Origin: Streptomyces fulvoviolaceus
Lineage (GTDB): Bacteria; Actinomycetota; Actinomycetes; Streptomycetales; Streptomycetaceae
Length of the DNA stretch: 64,000 bases
Assembly: GCF_000718165.1 (NCBI RefSeq)
Contig: NZ_JOEY01000037.1
Span: 1-64,000, forward strand
Direction: 5' to 3'
The notes under the pieces were generated by a model, which did no database searches, had not been told where the DNA came from, and saw only the letters and a list, made by a program, of their open reading frames with translations. Below are positions 39,803 through 49,644 of the stretch, piece by piece. The position numbers and the translations under genes were made by a program. Within the stretch, counting starts at the first letter, position 1, and every line of letters begins with the position of its first letter.

Positions 39803-41431
39803 TCAGTACTGCTCGGCGGTGGACCGCAGCTGCTTCTTGCTGACCTTGCCGACGCCGGTCTGCGGGAATGCGTCGACGAACTCGACGAGATCGGGGACCT
39901 TGTAGGCGGCGATCCCGCGCTCGCGCACGAACCGTTTGATCGAGACCGGCTTGAGCGGCAGGGCGCCCTCGCGCAGGATCACGTAGGCGAGGGACCGTTC
40001 GCCGAGGTACTCGTCGGGTACGGCGACGACGGACACGTCGTGAACGGACGGGTGGGCGAGGATGATGTTCTCGACCTCCTCCGGCGCGACCTTCTCGCCG
40101 CCCCGGTTGATCTGGTCCTTGGCCCGGCCCTCGACGACGAGGTGGCCGGTCGGGGTGCGGCGGACGATGTCGCCGGTGCGGTAGAAGCCGTCCTCGGTGA
40201 AGGATCGGGCGTTGTGCTCGGGGGCCCTCCAGTAGCCGCGGATCGTGTAGGGGCCGCGGGTGAGCAGATGCCCGAACTCGCCGTCGGGGACGTCGTTCCC
40301 GGCGTCGTCGACGATGCGGACCTCGTCGTCCGGGGAGATCGGACGACCCTGAGTCGTGACGATCGTCTCCAAGTCGTCGTCCAGCCGCGTGTAGTTGACC
40401 AGTCCCTCGGCCATGCCGAAGACCTGCATCAGCCGGCAGCCCAGAGCGGGCTCCAGCCGCCGTGCCGCCTGCTCGCTGTACTTGGCGCCGCCGACGAGCA
40501 CCAACTCCAGGCCGGACAGGTCCTGTTCGGCCTCCTGGGCGGCATCCGTCCACACCAGGGCGAGCGGCGGCACCAGCCCCGTCATGGTGATCCGCTCGCT
40601 CTCGATGAGCGGGAAGGCCGTCGCCGGGTCGGGCTTCGGGCACAACACCGTCGTGCCGCCCGCGTAGAGCACGCCCAGCCAACCGGGCGAGCTCATCGGG
40701 AAGTTGTGCGCGGCGGGCAGTGCGACGAGGAAGCGGGTGTCCGCGTCGACGCCGCAGATCTCGTTGGAGCCCCAGAGCGAGTACAGGTAGTCGTCGTGGG
40801 TGCGGGGGATGAGCTTGGGCACGCCCGTGGTCCCGCCCGACAGCTGGAGGAAGGCCAGCTCGTGCGGTTCCGGGCCCTCATACGACCCCGACGGCTCGCA
40901 CGGCACCTCGGACAGGGCGGTGTGCTCACCCGGGTCGCCGCCCACGAACACGTGCCTGAGGCTCGGCGTCTGCTTCCGCACCCGCGCGGCCAGGTCCCGG
41001 TAGTCGAAGCCGCCGTACGAGCCGGGGATGACGTACGCGACGGCCTCGGCGAAGGTGCAGAAGTAGCCGATCTCCGTCTCCCGGTGCGCGGGCAGCGCGT
41101 ACACCGGCAGCGCGCCGATCCGGAACAGCGCGAAGACCACCTCGACGAACTCGCCGATGTTCGGCAGTTGTACGACGACCCGGTCGCCGCGTCCGATCCC
41201 GCGTGCCGCGAACCCGGCGGCGAGCCGGTCGGCCCGCTCGTCCAGCTCCCGGTAGGTCCAGGTGCGCCGCTCGGGGGCGGGGTCGACGAGGGCGAGCCGG
41301 TCGGGGTGGGCGGCGGCCCGCTCGCGCAGCACGCCCCCGAAGGTCTCACCGCGCCAGTAGCCGGCCGCGCGGTAGCGTTCCGCGAACTCACGGGGCCAAG
41401 TGGGGGAGTCCACGCCAGGAGTGAGGGTCAC
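39803..41431 (-). CDS. dhbE: 2,3-dihydroxybenzoate-AMP ligase
   Basis: A 542-residue adenylating enzyme that activates 2,3-dihydroxybenzoate and loads it on the carrier protein. The core motifs are [22 protein letters not shown] (phosphate loop), [33 protein letters not shown] and the C-terminal [10 protein letters not shown] lysine region. The NFPMSSPG stretch near the pocket is typical of aryl-acid ligases such as DhbE and EntE. GTG at 41431 overlaps the dhbC stop (GTGA), so the genes are translationally coupled. Confidence 0.96.
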   Translation of the reverse strand: MTLTPGVDSPTWPREFAERYRAAGYWRGETFGGVLRERAAAHPDRLALVDPAPERRTWTYRELDERADRLAAGFAARGIGRGDRVVVQLPNIGEFVEVVFALFRIGALPVYALPAHRETEIGYFCTFAEAVAYVIPGSYGGFDYRDLAARVRKQTPSLRHVFVGGDPGEHTALSEVPCEPSGSYEGPEPHELAFLQLSGGTTGVPKLIPRTHDDYLYSLWGSNEICGVDADTRFLVALPAAHNFPMSSPGWLGVLYAGGTTVLCPKPDPATAFPLIESERITMTGLVPPLALVWTDAAQEAEQDLSGLELVLVGGAKYSEQAARRLEPALGCRLMQVFGMAEGLVNYTRLDDDLETIVTTQGRPISPDDEVRIVDDAGNDVPDGEFGHLLTRGPYTIRGYWRAPEHNARSFTEDGFYRTGDIVRRTPTGHLVVEGRAKDQINRGGEKVAPEEVENIILAHPSVHDVSVVAVPDEYLGERSLAYVILREGALPLKPVSIKRFVRERGIAAYKVPDLVEFVDAFPQTGVGKVSKKQLRSTAEQY

Positions 41432-42621
41432 AGCGAGGCTCCCACTGCGTGCAGGAACGTACGGAACTTGGCGGCCGTCTCCGCGGTCTCGGCCTCCGGC
41501 GATGACGCGGCCACCACGCCGGCACCCGCGAACAGCCGCAGCGACCGTCCCTCGGCCTCGGCGCAGCGGATCGTCACGACCCACTCGCCGTCGCCGTCCG
41601 CGTCCTGCCAGCCGACCATGCCCGTGTACGGGCCGCGGTCGAAGGGCTCCGACTCGGCGATCACGGCCCGGGCCACGTCCGTCGGCGTGCCGCACACCGC
41701 CGGGGTGGGGTGCAGTGCGGCCGCCAGGTCCAGCGCGGTCGTCCCGGGGTGGGCGAGCTCACCGGTGACGGTGGTCGACAGGTGCCACATGGCCGCGGTG
41801 CGCACCAGGGTGGGCCGCTCCGGCACCTCCAGTCGGTTGCAGAACGGTGCCAGGGCTTCCCGTACGGCGGCCACGACGACGGCGTGTTCGTGGAGGTCCT
41901 TCTCGGACTCCAGGAGCGCGACCGCCCGGCGGACGTCCTCGGCCAGGTCGGAGCTGCGCGGCGCCGATCCCGCCAGGGGGTTGGCGGTCAGCCGGCCGGC
42001 CTCCCGGGCGACGAGGAGCTCGGGGCTGGCGCCTATGAGCGTGCGGCCCGGCCCGCTCGGCACGGCGAACGTGTACCCGGCCGGGTCCCGGCGGGCCAGG
42101 CGCCGCAGCATGGCGGGCAGGTCCGGTGTGCGGGACGACGTCAGCTCCAGGGTGCGGGCGAGCACGACCTTGTCGAACTCGCCGCCCCGCATGCGCGCGA
42201 CCGCGGCGGCGACCGCCTCGCCGTACTGCTCGGGCGCCGGGACCTCCCGCACCTGCCAGTCGGGCCGGTCGTCGTCGTGGGGGACGGGCAGGGCGACGAG
42301 CGGGTCCTCACGCAGCGGCGGCGCCCAGTGGACCATGTCCGGGACCGCCAGCGCGGGCGGGGCGTCCGGAGCGAAGGGCAGGGAGCCCATGACGACGGGA
42401 GCCGGGGCGCCCGGGCGGCGCAGCGCGTCAAGCACCTCGCGTACGCGGTCGGTCAACTGGCGGGAATCGTGGGGGATTTCGGTGGTCGTGCCGCGGCCGA
42501 GCAGGGTGCGGTGGGGAGAGGCCAGGAACCGGTCCGTGGTGGGTCGGTAGGCGTCCAGCAGTGAGGTCGCGGCGCCGGGGGAGAAGGAGAGAGTGGTGGG
42601 TTCGTGCAGTGAGGTGGACAT
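41428..42621 (-). CDS. dhbC: Isochorismate synthase
   Basis: A 397-residue member of the chorismate-using family (MST), converting chorismate to isochorismate, first step to 2,3-dihydroxybenzoate. The conserved C-terminal barrel includes [55 protein letters not shown] and [10 protein letters not shown], followed by [14 protein letters not shown]. Metal-binding glutamates are included in these. ATG at 42621 has GGAG seven bases upstream. It is 50 bases downstream of dhbA. Confidence 0.95.
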   Translation of the reverse strand: MSTSLHEPTTLSFSPGAATSLLDAYRPTTDRFLASPHRTLLGRGTTTEIPHDSRQLTDRVREVLDALRRPGAPAPVVMGSLPFAPDAPPALAVPDMVHWAPPLREDPLVALPVPHDDDRPDWQVREVPAPEQYGEAVAAAVARMRGGEFDKVVLARTLELTSSRTPDLPAMLRRLARRDPAGYTFAVPSGPGRTLIGASPELLVAREAGRLTANPLAGSAPRSSDLAEDVRRAVALLESEKDLHEHAVVVAAVREALAPFCNRLEVPERPTLVRTAAMWHLSTTVTGELAHPGTTALDLAAALHPTPAVCGTPTDVARAVIAESEPFDRGPYTGMVGWQDADGDGEWVVTIRCAEAEGRSLRLFAGAGVVAASSPEAETAETAAKFRTFLHAVGASL

Positions 42622-42671
42622 GGGTGTCTCCAGTGGGGGGACGGCACGAGGCGTGGTCGACGACGTGGGCT

Positions 42672-43460
42672 TCAGGCGCGCAGGGTGGCGCCTCCGTCGA
42701 CGTACAGGTCGTGCATGGTGATGTGGCGGGCGCGGTCGGAGACCAGGAACGCGACGGCATCGGCGACGTCGGCGGGATCGGCGATGCGGCCGAGCGGGAT
42801 GCCCGTCCGGTGGGTCGCCAGGTCTCCCTGGATGACGCTGCGCGCGCCGGCTGCCTCGTCGGCGCCGGAGGCCGCCCACATGGCGCGCTGCATGTCGGTG
42901 AGGGTCGAGCCGGGGCAGACCGTGTTGCAGCGGACGCCGCGCGCGGCCATCTCCAGCCCCAGACACTTGGTGAACATGACGGCCGCGGCCTTCGAGGCGG
43001 CGTAGGCGGCCATGCCCGCGCGGGGAACGCCGGCCGCGTTCGAGGCGACGGTGACGATGCTGCCGTGGCCTCGCTCGGCCATCCGGCGGGCCGCCGCGCG
43101 CGAGACGTGGAACACGCCGTCGGTGTTCACGGCGAAGGTGGCCGCCCAGTCCTCGTCCGTGAGGTCCACGGCGCTCGAACTCCGCAGGATCCCGGCCACG
43201 TTGACGGCGATGTCCAGTGGGCCGTGGGTGCGCTCGGCGTCGGCGACCAGCGCTTCCACGGCGGCGGCGTCGGTGACGTCCAGGGTGCGGGCGGTGACTC
43301 GACCGCCGTGCTTCTCGGCGAGCGCCTCGACGCCGTCGGCGTCCAGGTCGGTGGCGAGCACCCGGGCACCCTGGTCGACCATCGCCGTGGCCACGGCCGC
43401 GCCGATGCCCCGGCCCGCCCCCGTCACGAGGGCGAGCCGTCCGGCGAGTGAGCCGCTCAC
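42672..43460 (-). CDS. dhbA: 2,3-dihydro-2,3-dihydroxybenzoate dehydrogenase
   Basis: A 262-residue SDR that oxidises dihydrodihydroxybenzoate to 2,3-dihydroxybenzoate with NAD. Cofactor motif [11 protein letters not shown] lies at about 14-24, the active-site residues in YAASKAAAV, and [18 protein letters not shown] matches DhbA/EntA. Its place in the gene order makes the assignment firm, as the family alone would not. GTG at 43460 overlaps the stop of the binding-protein gene (GTGA). Confidence 0.95.
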   Translation of the reverse strand: MSGSLAGRLALVTGAGRGIGAAVATAMVDQGARVLATDLDADGVEALAEKHGGRVTARTLDVTDAAAVEALVADAERTHGPLDIAVNVAGILRSSSAVDLTDEDWAATFAVNTDGVFHVSRAAARRMAERGHGSIVTVASNAAGVPRAGMAAYAASKAAAVMFTKCLGLEMAARGVRCNTVCPGSTLTDMQRAMWAASGADEAAGARSVIQGDLATHRTGIPLGRIADPADVADAVAFLVSDRARHITMHDLYVDGGATLRA

Positions 43461-44434
43461 GAGGTGAGCGCCTTCGTGACGTCGTCGAGCACGATCCGCG
43501 CGGCCAGCGGGCCGCCCGCGCTGTTCCACGCCGAGCCCTGGATGACGACGACGTGGCCTTCCTTCTCGGCCTCCAGCTTGCTGAAGTTGGGCACCTTCTT
43601 CGCCTCGGCGTACGCCTTCTCGCCGTCGGCCCGGTCGCCGAGCGTGCCGAAGAACAGCCAGTCGCCGTCGATGGTGGTCAGCTTCTCCAGGCTGACCGGC
43701 TCGCTGTGCCCGGCGCTGGCGCCCTGCTGGTCCTTGGGTCGGCTCACGCCGAGCGCGGAGAGGGTGGAGCCGACGTGGCCCACGCCCTTGCCGACCACGG
43801 ACGGGGCGCCGTCCTGCCAGCGGATGACGCTGACCACCGCGCCGGCGTTGTCGCCCAGCTTCTCCTTGGTGGCGGCGACGTCGGCCTCGTAGTCGGACAG
43901 GACCTTCTCGCCCTCGGACTTCTGGTTCAGCGCGTCGGCCGTGGCCGTGAACGCCTTCTTCCAGTCCTCGTTGAGCTTGGCGGTGACCACGGTCGGGGCG
44001 ATCGCCTGGAGCTTGGAGAGCTCCCTCTTGGCGCCGGTCGTCTCGTCCAGCAGGATCAGGTCGGGCTGCAGGGCGGCCAGCTTCTCCATGTCGGCCTCGG
44101 CGACCGTGGCGACCACCTCGGCCTTGGACGCCTTGTCGGCGAGGTAGGTGGACACGCCCGTCTGGCCGCGCCCCGAGGTGGCGCCGACGGGCTCTACGCC
44201 GAGGGCGAGCGCGGCGTCCAGCGTGGGCTCGCTCAGCGTGACGACCTTCTTCGGCGCGGTCGGCACCTCGACCTTGCGGCCCTGGGCGTCGGTGATCTGC
44301 CGAGTGCTGGTCTCCTTGCCGGCGGCGCTGTCGCTCCCGTCGTCGGAGCCGCAGGCGGTGAGGAGCAGCGCTCCCGTCACGACGGCGGCGGCGGACGTCA
44401 GGACCGCCCTGCGAGAGGATCGTGTAGAGGACAT
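43457..44434 (-). CDS. Siderophore-binding lipoprotein
   Basis: A 325-residue periplasmic-binding-type protein (FepB/FhuD class) attached to the outer face of the membrane. A basic N-terminus and lipobox LLLTAC (lipid cysteine C28) are followed by a serine/glycine linker and the binding fold: [41 protein letters not shown] lies 11 bases before ATG 44434. It lies 43 bases after the esterase stop and overlaps dhbA. Likely ligand is the catecholate made by this locus. Confidence 0.93.
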   Translation of the reverse strand: MSSTRSSRRAVLTSAAAVVTGALLLTACGSDDGSDSAAGKETSTRQITDAQGRKVEVPTAPKKVVTLSEPTLDAALALGVEPVGATSGRGQTGVSTYLADKASKAEVVATVAEADMEKLAALQPDLILLDETTGAKRELSKLQAIAPTVVTAKLNEDWKKAFTATADALNQKSEGEKVLSDYEADVAATKEKLGDNAGAVVSVIRWQDGAPSVVGKGVGHVGSTLSALGVSRPKDQQGASAGHSEPVSLEKLTTIDGDWLFFGTLGDRADGEKAYAEAKKVPNFSKLEAEKEGHVVVIQGSAWNSAGGPLAARIVLDDVTKALTS

Positions 44435-44477
44435 GTAAGTGAAGCTCCTTGTAGACGACAAAAGGGGAAGCAAGGGC

Positions 44478-45815
44478 TCAGACGCCCAGCAGGCGCACCA
44501 GGCCGTCGGCCAGGGCGCCGTGCCAACAGGCGTAGTCGTGGCCGCCGTTGAACTCGTCGTAGGTGACCCGGTAGCCCGCCGAGCGCAGCGCGTCATACAG
44601 GACCCGGTGGTGGTCGACCATGACGCCCTCGTGCAGACCGACGTCCAGATGGACCGTGACGGGCAGCGGTTTCGCCTGGGCGTAGCGGCTGACGAGCCAG
44701 GGAATCCCGTGCACGGGCGGCTTGGCCCGGCCCGGCGGCGGCAGGCCGGGGCGCCACCACAGGGAGGCGGACTGGGCGAGCACGTTGCCGAAGCGTTCCG
44801 GCCGCAGACGACCGGCGTGCAGCGCGGTCACGCCGCCCAGGCTCTGCCCCGCCACGACGGTCTGCCCGGGGTGCGTGGTGAGCGGCCAGCGGCCGGCCGC
44901 CCAGGGCAGCAGCTCGTCCGCGAGGAAGGAGACGAACTTCTCGCGCCCGCCCAGTTCGAGCCAGCGCGTCCGGCTGTCGACCGCGTCCGGCGCCAGCACG
45001 GCGAGCGGCGGCAGGGCCCCGTCGGCGATCAACGCGTCGAGCGTGTGGCCGAGTTCGAGCCGGCCGAACCACATGTCGCCGTCGCACAGCACGAGGACGG
45101 GCAGGGGTGAGGCGTCGCCCCGGTCGTGTCCGGGCGGCAGGTACACCCAGGTGTCACGGTCGCCGTCGAGCGCGGACGCGGCCACCCGGTGCCGCTCCAC
45201 CCGCCCGGCCGGCACGGCGGTGCGCCGGTCCGCCCAGGGCTGCGCCGGTGCCTGCGGCAGGGCGAAGACCGAGCTGTCGGCCGAGTGCCAACGGGTCGGC
45301 ACCGTCCGCCGGTTGAGCGGATCCGGCGCGGCGTACGCGGACAGGGCGCGCAGCCGCTGCTGGAGACCGGCCGGGTCCCCGGGCGGCTCCTTGGGCGATA
45401 TGTCGGCGGCCATGCGATAGGAGCCGCGGTGGTCGGCGCGCAGCCTGAGCCCCAGGTGCCACACATCGGTGCCGGGCACGCGCTGCAGCAAGGAGCCGGC
45501 GAGGTGGTCGCGGTCGACAAGGCGGTTCGCGAACAACAACACCTGCCGGGTGGCGCGGTGGCCGCGCCACAGGAACGTGACGACCCGGTGACCGGGCTCG
45601 CCCTCCAGCTCCTCGACGAGCGGCGTGCCCAGGCGTTCGACCTCGCTCCAGAACCCGGCCGTCAGGGCCGCGCGTCTCGACTCGTCCTCGGCCGCGGCCA
45701 GTTGGGCCACGAGTCGGGCGATGCGCGGACCGGTGAGGCGGACCGGACGCACGTCGTGGCGGGGGTCCGGCAGCCCGGCGGCGGGGCGCAGGGCGGGCGT
45801 GGGGGCGGCGGACAT
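44478..45815 (-). CDS. Enterochelin esterase-like hydrolase, second copy
   Basis: A 445-residue Fes-type esterase, first gene of the long minus-strand siderophore series. An N-terminal Fes domain (VTFLWRGHRATRQVLLF, RVPGTDVWHLGLRL) precedes the alpha/beta hydrolase with VVAGQSLGG and the histidine in FNGGHDYACW. It shares order and motifs with the esterase at 32894 but the two differ clearly outside motifs, so they are not a recent duplication. ATG at 45815 follows AGGAGAG. An iron box lies 99 bases upstream. Confidence 0.92.
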   Translation of the reverse strand: MSAAPTPALRPAAGLPDPRHDVRPVRLTGPRIARLVAQLAAAEDESRRAALTAGFWSEVERLGTPLVEELEGEPGHRVVTFLWRGHRATRQVLLFANRLVDRDHLAGSLLQRVPGTDVWHLGLRLRADHRGSYRMAADISPKEPPGDPAGLQQRLRALSAYAAPDPLNRRTVPTRWHSADSSVFALPQAPAQPWADRRTAVPAGRVERHRVAASALDGDRDTWVYLPPGHDRGDASPLPVLVLCDGDMWFGRLELGHTLDALIADGALPPLAVLAPDAVDSRTRWLELGGREKFVSFLADELLPWAAGRWPLTTHPGQTVVAGQSLGGVTALHAGRLRPERFGNVLAQSASLWWRPGLPPPGRAKPPVHGIPWLVSRYAQAKPLPVTVHLDVGLHEGVMVDHHRVLYDALRSAGYRVTYDEFNGGHDYACWHGALADGLVRLLGV

Positions 45816-45913
45816 CTCTCCTCTTCTCGTCGCCCGGAGGGGCAACCAGGTGGACACCGAGGACATTTGGGAATGCAAGGTTGAGACGTCAACGAAATCG
45901 TCAACAGTCAAGG

Positions 45914-45932
45914 TTAGGTTAGCCTAAGCTAA
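45914..45932. promoter_or_regulatory. Iron box (DmdR/IdeR-type) of the divergent siderophore promoter
   Basis: TTAGGTTAGCCTAAGCTAA, a nearly perfect 19-base palindrome matching the DmdR/IdeR operator. It lies between the esterase-dhb gene series and the permease genes and ends five bases before the permease ATG. TAAGCT in it could be a -10 box for a leaderless permease mRNA. Confidence 0.92.
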
Positions 45933-45936
45933 GCAC

Positions 45937-47001
45937 ATGTTCATTGGAATGGCGTCACGCCCGAGCAGAAAACGTCTCGTCGAGGGGAGGGGCGCCAGAG
46001 AGCGCCGCTCGCGGACTTCGGTACGCGCGTCCGGCCTGCTGCTGGGCCTGGCGCTGCTGGTCGGAGCGGTCGCCCTGTCGCTGGCCGTCGGCACCAAGCA
46101 GATCCCGCTGGACCAGGTCTGGTCGGCACTCTTCTCGCCCTCGGGCACCGAGAACGACGCGATCGTGCGCGACCTCCGGCTGCCGCGCACCCTCATCGGG
46201 ATCGCCGTCGGCGCCGCCCTCGGCCTCGGCGGCGGCGTCATGCAGACCCTGACCCGCAATCCCCTCGCCGACCCCGGGCTGCTCGGCGTGAACGCGGGCG
46301 CGTCCGCCGCCGTCGTCACCGCGATCAGCGTCCTGGGCATCACGTCCTTCAGCGGCTATCTGTGGTTCGCCCTCGCCGGAGCCGCGCTGGCGGCCACCGC
46401 CGTCAACTCCCTCGGTGGCGGGCGGTACGCCACACCGGTCCGGCTCGCCCTCGCCGGTACGGCGGTCAACGCGGCCCTGTTCGGTTACGTCAACGGCCTC
46501 CAGCTGTGGGACCTGAGCACTCTCGACGCCATGCGGTACTGGTCCGTGGGCACGCTCGCCAAGCGCGACGCCTCCCTGCTGGTCGCCGTGGCGCCGCTGC
46601 TCGTGGCCGGCGCCCTCCTCGCCTTCGCGCTGGCCCGGCCGCTCGGCGCCATCGCCCTGGGCGAGGACCACGCACGGGCCCTGGGCACCAAGGTGAAGCG
46701 CACCAGAGTCCTCTCCGTCGTCGCGATCACGCTGTTGTGCGGGGGAGCGACCGCCGTCTGCGGGCCGATCGGCTTCATCGGGCTGATGATCCCGCACGCC
46801 GCCCGCGCCTTCTGCGGCCCCGACCCGCGCTGGCTGCTGCCGTTCTGCGCGCTGTACGCGCCGGTCCTGCTGCTCCTCTCCGACGTGATCGGCCGGATCG
46901 TCGTGCCGCCGTCGGAGATCGAGGTCGGCACGGTCACCGCCTTCCTCGGCGGAATCCTCTTCATTCATCTGGTACGGCGGCGGAAGGTGGCCCAGCTGTG
47001 A
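45937..47001 (+). CDS. FecCD-type iron-siderophore ABC permease 1
   Basis: A 354-residue permease with about ten membrane helices. Family stretches are RLPRTLIGIAVGAALGLGGGVMQTLTRNPLADPGLLGVNAGA, VNGLQLWDLSTLDAMRYWSVG and GPIGFIGLMIPHAAR. ATG at 45937 is five bases after the iron box and has no ribosome site; ATG at 45949 is an alternative, and either may begin a leaderless message. It is coupled to the second permease by a GTGA overlap. Confidence 0.93.
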   Translation: MFIGMASRPSRKRLVEGRGARERRSRTSVRASGLLLGLALLVGAVALSLAVGTKQIPLDQVWSALFSPSGTENDAIVRDLRLPRTLIGIAVGAALGLGGGVMQTLTRNPLADPGLLGVNAGASAAVVTAISVLGITSFSGYLWFALAGAALAATAVNSLGGGRYATPVRLALAGTAVNAALFGYVNGLQLWDLSTLDAMRYWSVGTLAKRDASLLVAVAPLLVAGALLAFALARPLGAIALGEDHARALGTKVKRTRVLSVVAITLLCGGATAVCGPIGFIGLMIPHAARAFCGPDPRWLLPFCALYAPVLLLLSDVIGRIVVPPSEIEVGTVTAFLGGILFIHLVRRRKVAQL

Positions 47002-48059
47002 GCCTCATGCAGGACGAGCGAGTGGTCGTGCGTCACGGGCTGCTGCGCACGAGGCGCTGGTCCCTGCGGTACGACGTCCGCGCACTGCTGGTCTGCGTCA
47101 CCCTCGCGGTACTGGCGGCGTGCGCCATGGTGTTCGCCATCGGCACCGGCACGTACGAGCTGTCCCCGCCGGAAGTGGTGCGCACCCTCGCCGGGGACGG
47201 CCCGCCCGGCGCCGAGTTCATCGTGATCGACCTGCGCCTGCCGCGCGCCCTGGTGGCCGTCCTGGTGGGCTTCGGGATGGGCATGGCGGGCGCGGTGTTC
47301 CAGTCGCTGACCCGCAATCCGCTCGGCAGCCCCGACATCACCGGATTCGGCAACGGTGCCTCGGCGGGCGCGCTCGTCGCGATCATCCTCTTCGACGGGG
47401 GCGACGCGCAGACCGCGATCGGCGCGGTGTGCGGCGGCTTCGCCACCGCCGTGGCCGTGTACCTGCTGGCCTGGAAGCGGGGTGTGCACGGCTACCGGCT
47501 GGTTCTCGTGGGCATCGGCGCGTCCGCGGTCCTCGGCTCGGCGACCAGCTACCTGTACGTGCGCGCCGACATCGGCAAGGCGGCCCAGGCGGCGACCTGG
47601 ATGATCGGCTCGCTCAACGCCCGGGACTGGGGCGAGGTGCGTATCGCCGCCCTCGGGCTGGTGCTCCTCGTCCCGGTGGTCCTCGTCTGCGCGCGGCGGC
47701 TGACCATGCTCGAGATGGGCGACGACACCGCCGGTGCGCTCGGCGTCCCGCCCGAGCGCACCCGACTGCTGCTGCTGTGCGCGGGCACTGGTCTTACGGC
47801 GATGGCGGTCGCCGCGGCCGGACCCATCCCGTTCGTCGCCATGGCCGCCCCGCAGCTGGCGCGCCGCGTGACCCGGGCGCCGGGACCGAACGTCCTGCCC
47901 GCGGCATGGATGGGTGCCCTCCTGGTCTCCGCCGCCGACCTGGCCACACAGCGCGTCACCGGCTCGGCCCTGCTGCCGGTCGGCGTGGTGACGGGCGTCG
48001 CGGGCGGTGCCTACCTGGCCTGGCTGCTGCGCGCCGAGCGAAAAGCCGACCGGGTGTGA
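46998..48059 (+). CDS. FecCD-type iron-siderophore ABC permease 2
   Basis: A 353-residue permease, partner of the first to form the heterodimer. It has RLPRALVAVLVGFGMGMAGAVFQSLTRNPLGSPDITGFGNGAS, TWMIGSLNARDWGEV and GPIPFVAMAAPQLARRV. GTG at 46998 overlaps the previous stop. No FepC/FecE-type ATPase gene follows; the next gene encodes a MarR protein. The transporter must borrow an ATPase from elsewhere in the genome. Confidence 0.93.
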   Translation: MSLMQDERVVVRHGLLRTRRWSLRYDVRALLVCVTLAVLAACAMVFAIGTGTYELSPPEVVRTLAGDGPPGAEFIVIDLRLPRALVAVLVGFGMGMAGAVFQSLTRNPLGSPDITGFGNGASAGALVAIILFDGGDAQTAIGAVCGGFATAVAVYLLAWKRGVHGYRLVLVGIGASAVLGSATSYLYVRADIGKAAQAATWMIGSLNARDWGEVRIAALGLVLLVPVVLVCARRLTMLEMGDDTAGALGVPPERTRLLLLCAGTGLTAMAVAAAGPIPFVAMAAPQLARRVTRAPGPNVLPAAWMGALLVSAADLATQRVTGSALLPVGVVTGVAGGAYLAWLLRAERKADRV

Positions 48060-48147
48060 GGGGGTGACGTCGTACGTCAGCAGTACGCGGGGTAAACGCC
48101 CGCAGTAGATTACTTGAGTTACGCAACAAGATGGTAAAGTGGGTCCC

Positions 48148-48663
48148 ATGTCCTCTCAGCCGCTCCCCGACGTCCCCGCGTCCCCGGAAGTCATCGACAT
48201 CGAACGGGCGCTCACCCGCATCACCTACCTGAGCACACGCGCCCGTGCGCACGACCGTCTGATGACGCTCGCCGACGTACCGCTGGACCGTGCCGCCGTC
48301 GCTCTGCTGCGGCAGGTCGCCGATTCCGAGCCGCTGCGGCCGGGGGAGCTGGCCAACCGGCTGGGAGTGGAGGCCTCCCATGTCACGCGCACGGTCCAGC
48401 AGTTGCAGAAGTCCGGCTACGTCACCCGCGTGCCGGACCCCGACGACCGCCGTGCCCAGCGCATCCAGCTCACCGAGACCGGTCAGCAGGCCATAGACCG
48501 TATCCGTGACGTCGGCGCCCGCGGCATGCAACTCGCCCTGGGTGACTGGGCGCCCGAGGAGCTCCGGCAGCTCGCCACGCTCTTCCACCGCATGGTCGAC
48601 GACTTCCTCTCCCACGCCAACGACGACGAGGCCGAACAGCCGACGCCCGCAGGCACCGCCTGA
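48148..48663 (+). CDS. MarR family regulator
   Basis: A 171-residue winged-helix protein with HTH region LRPGELANRLGVEASHVTRTVQQLQKSGYVTRVPDPDDRRAQRIQLTETG. ATG at 48148 follows weak ribosome-site sequence. The upstream region has TTACTTGAGTTACGCAAC, close to the inverted repeat at 27093 upstream of the orphan response regulator. It lies 88 bases downstream of the permease gene and is probably transcribed alone. Target unknown. Confidence 0.9.
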   Translation: MSSQPLPDVPASPEVIDIERALTRITYLSTRARAHDRLMTLADVPLDRAAVALLRQVADSEPLRPGELANRLGVEASHVTRTVQQLQKSGYVTRVPDPDDRRAQRIQLTETGQQAIDRIRDVGARGMQLALGDWAPEELRQLATLFHRMVDDFLSHANDDEAEQPTPAGTA

Positions 48664-48768
48664 CGTCGACGGGCGCGGGCAACGTGGTGACGAGAACCCC
48701 GACCCCTGGGCCCCGCCTCGCATTTACCGTCAAGTAATATCGCGCGGCAGGCCCCCAGAGGAGGAACC

Positions 48769-49149
48769 GTGCCGCGGTCCGAACGCTCGCCCCTGCTGCT
48801 CGCCGGCCTGCTGGCCACCGCGGGCGTCGCCCACTTCGCCTCACCACGCCCGTTCGACGCGACCATTCCGCGCGGCCTCCCGGGTTCGCCCAGGACATGG
48901 ACGTACGCGAGCGGGGCCGCGGAACTGGCGCTGGCCGCGGGTGTGGCGCTGCCGCGGACCAGGCGGGTGGCGGCGCTGGCCACGGCCGCCTTCTTCGTCG
49001 GGGTGTTCCCCGCCAACGTGAAGATGGCCGTGGACTGGCGGCACCGGCCCACCCCGCTGAAGGCGGCTGCTATCGGGCGGCTGCCGTTGCAGCTGCCCCT
49101 CGTACTGTGGGCGCGCAACGTCGCCAGGAGCGGAGAGGGTCGGGCATGA
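48769..49149 (+). CDS. DoxX-family membrane protein
   Basis: A 126-residue membrane protein with four hydrophobic segments of the DoxX fold, including LLAGLLATAGVAHFASPRPFDATIPRGLPG, AELALAAGVALP and ATAAFFVGVFPANVKMAVDW. DoxX proteins occur in redox and respiratory contexts. Here the gene is coupled by ATGA to a peroxiredoxin gene. GTG at 48769 follows GAGGAGG. TAATAT at 48735-48740 is a good -10 box for this pair. Confidence 0.83.
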   Translation: MPRSERSPLLLAGLLATAGVAHFASPRPFDATIPRGLPGSPRTWTYASGAAELALAAGVALPRTRRVAALATAAFFVGVFPANVKMAVDWRHRPTPLKAAAIGRLPLQLPLVLWARNVARSGEGRA

Positions 49150-49613
49150 CCAAGCTGATAGAGACCGGCGACAAGATCGAGGACTTCGAGCTGCCGGACG
49201 AGACCGGCACGACCCGCCGGCTGTCCGAACTGCTCGCCGACGGACCGGTGGTGCTCTTCTTCTACCCCGCGGCCCTCACCGCGGGCTGCACCGCGGAGGC
49301 CTGCCACTTCCGCGACCTCGCCGCCGAGTTCGCCGAAGCCGGCGGGCGTCCTGTCGGCGTCAGCGGTGACTCCGTCGAACGCCAGCAGGAGTTCGCGGGA
49401 AAGCACACGCTCGGCATGCCGCTGCTGTCCGACGAGGACGGGGCGATCCGCGAGCGGTTCGGCGTCAAGCGGGGCTTCAGCCTGGCGCCCACCAAGCGGG
49501 TCACCTTCGTCATAGCCGAGGACCGCACGGTGCTGGAGGTCGTCCGCAGCGAACTGCGGATGAACACCCACGCCGACCGGGCGCTGGACGCGCTGCGCGC
49601 CCACCGGAAGTGA
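49146..49613 (+). CDS. Peroxiredoxin (BCP/PrxQ type)
   Basis: A 155-residue thiol peroxidase reducing hydroperoxides in the cytoplasm. The peroxidatic cysteine is in FYPAALTAGCTAEACHFRD, with a second cysteine five residues later that can act as the resolving residue, as in BCP/PrxQ. The fold and the LMPLLSDEDG-type strand (GMPLLSDEDGAIRERFGV) are clear. It overlaps the DoxX gene, an association that suggests joint protection of the membrane or respiratory chain. Confidence 0.93.
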   Translation: MTKLIETGDKIEDFELPDETGTTRRLSELLADGPVVLFFYPAALTAGCTAEACHFRDLAAEFAEAGGRPVGVSGDSVERQQEFAGKHTLGMPLLSDEDGAIRERFGVKRGFSLAPTKRVTFVIAEDRTVLEVVRSELRMNTHADRALDALRAHRK

Positions 49614-49644
49614 CGCCAGGGGCCCGGTTGCCCCATTTCGGTTG

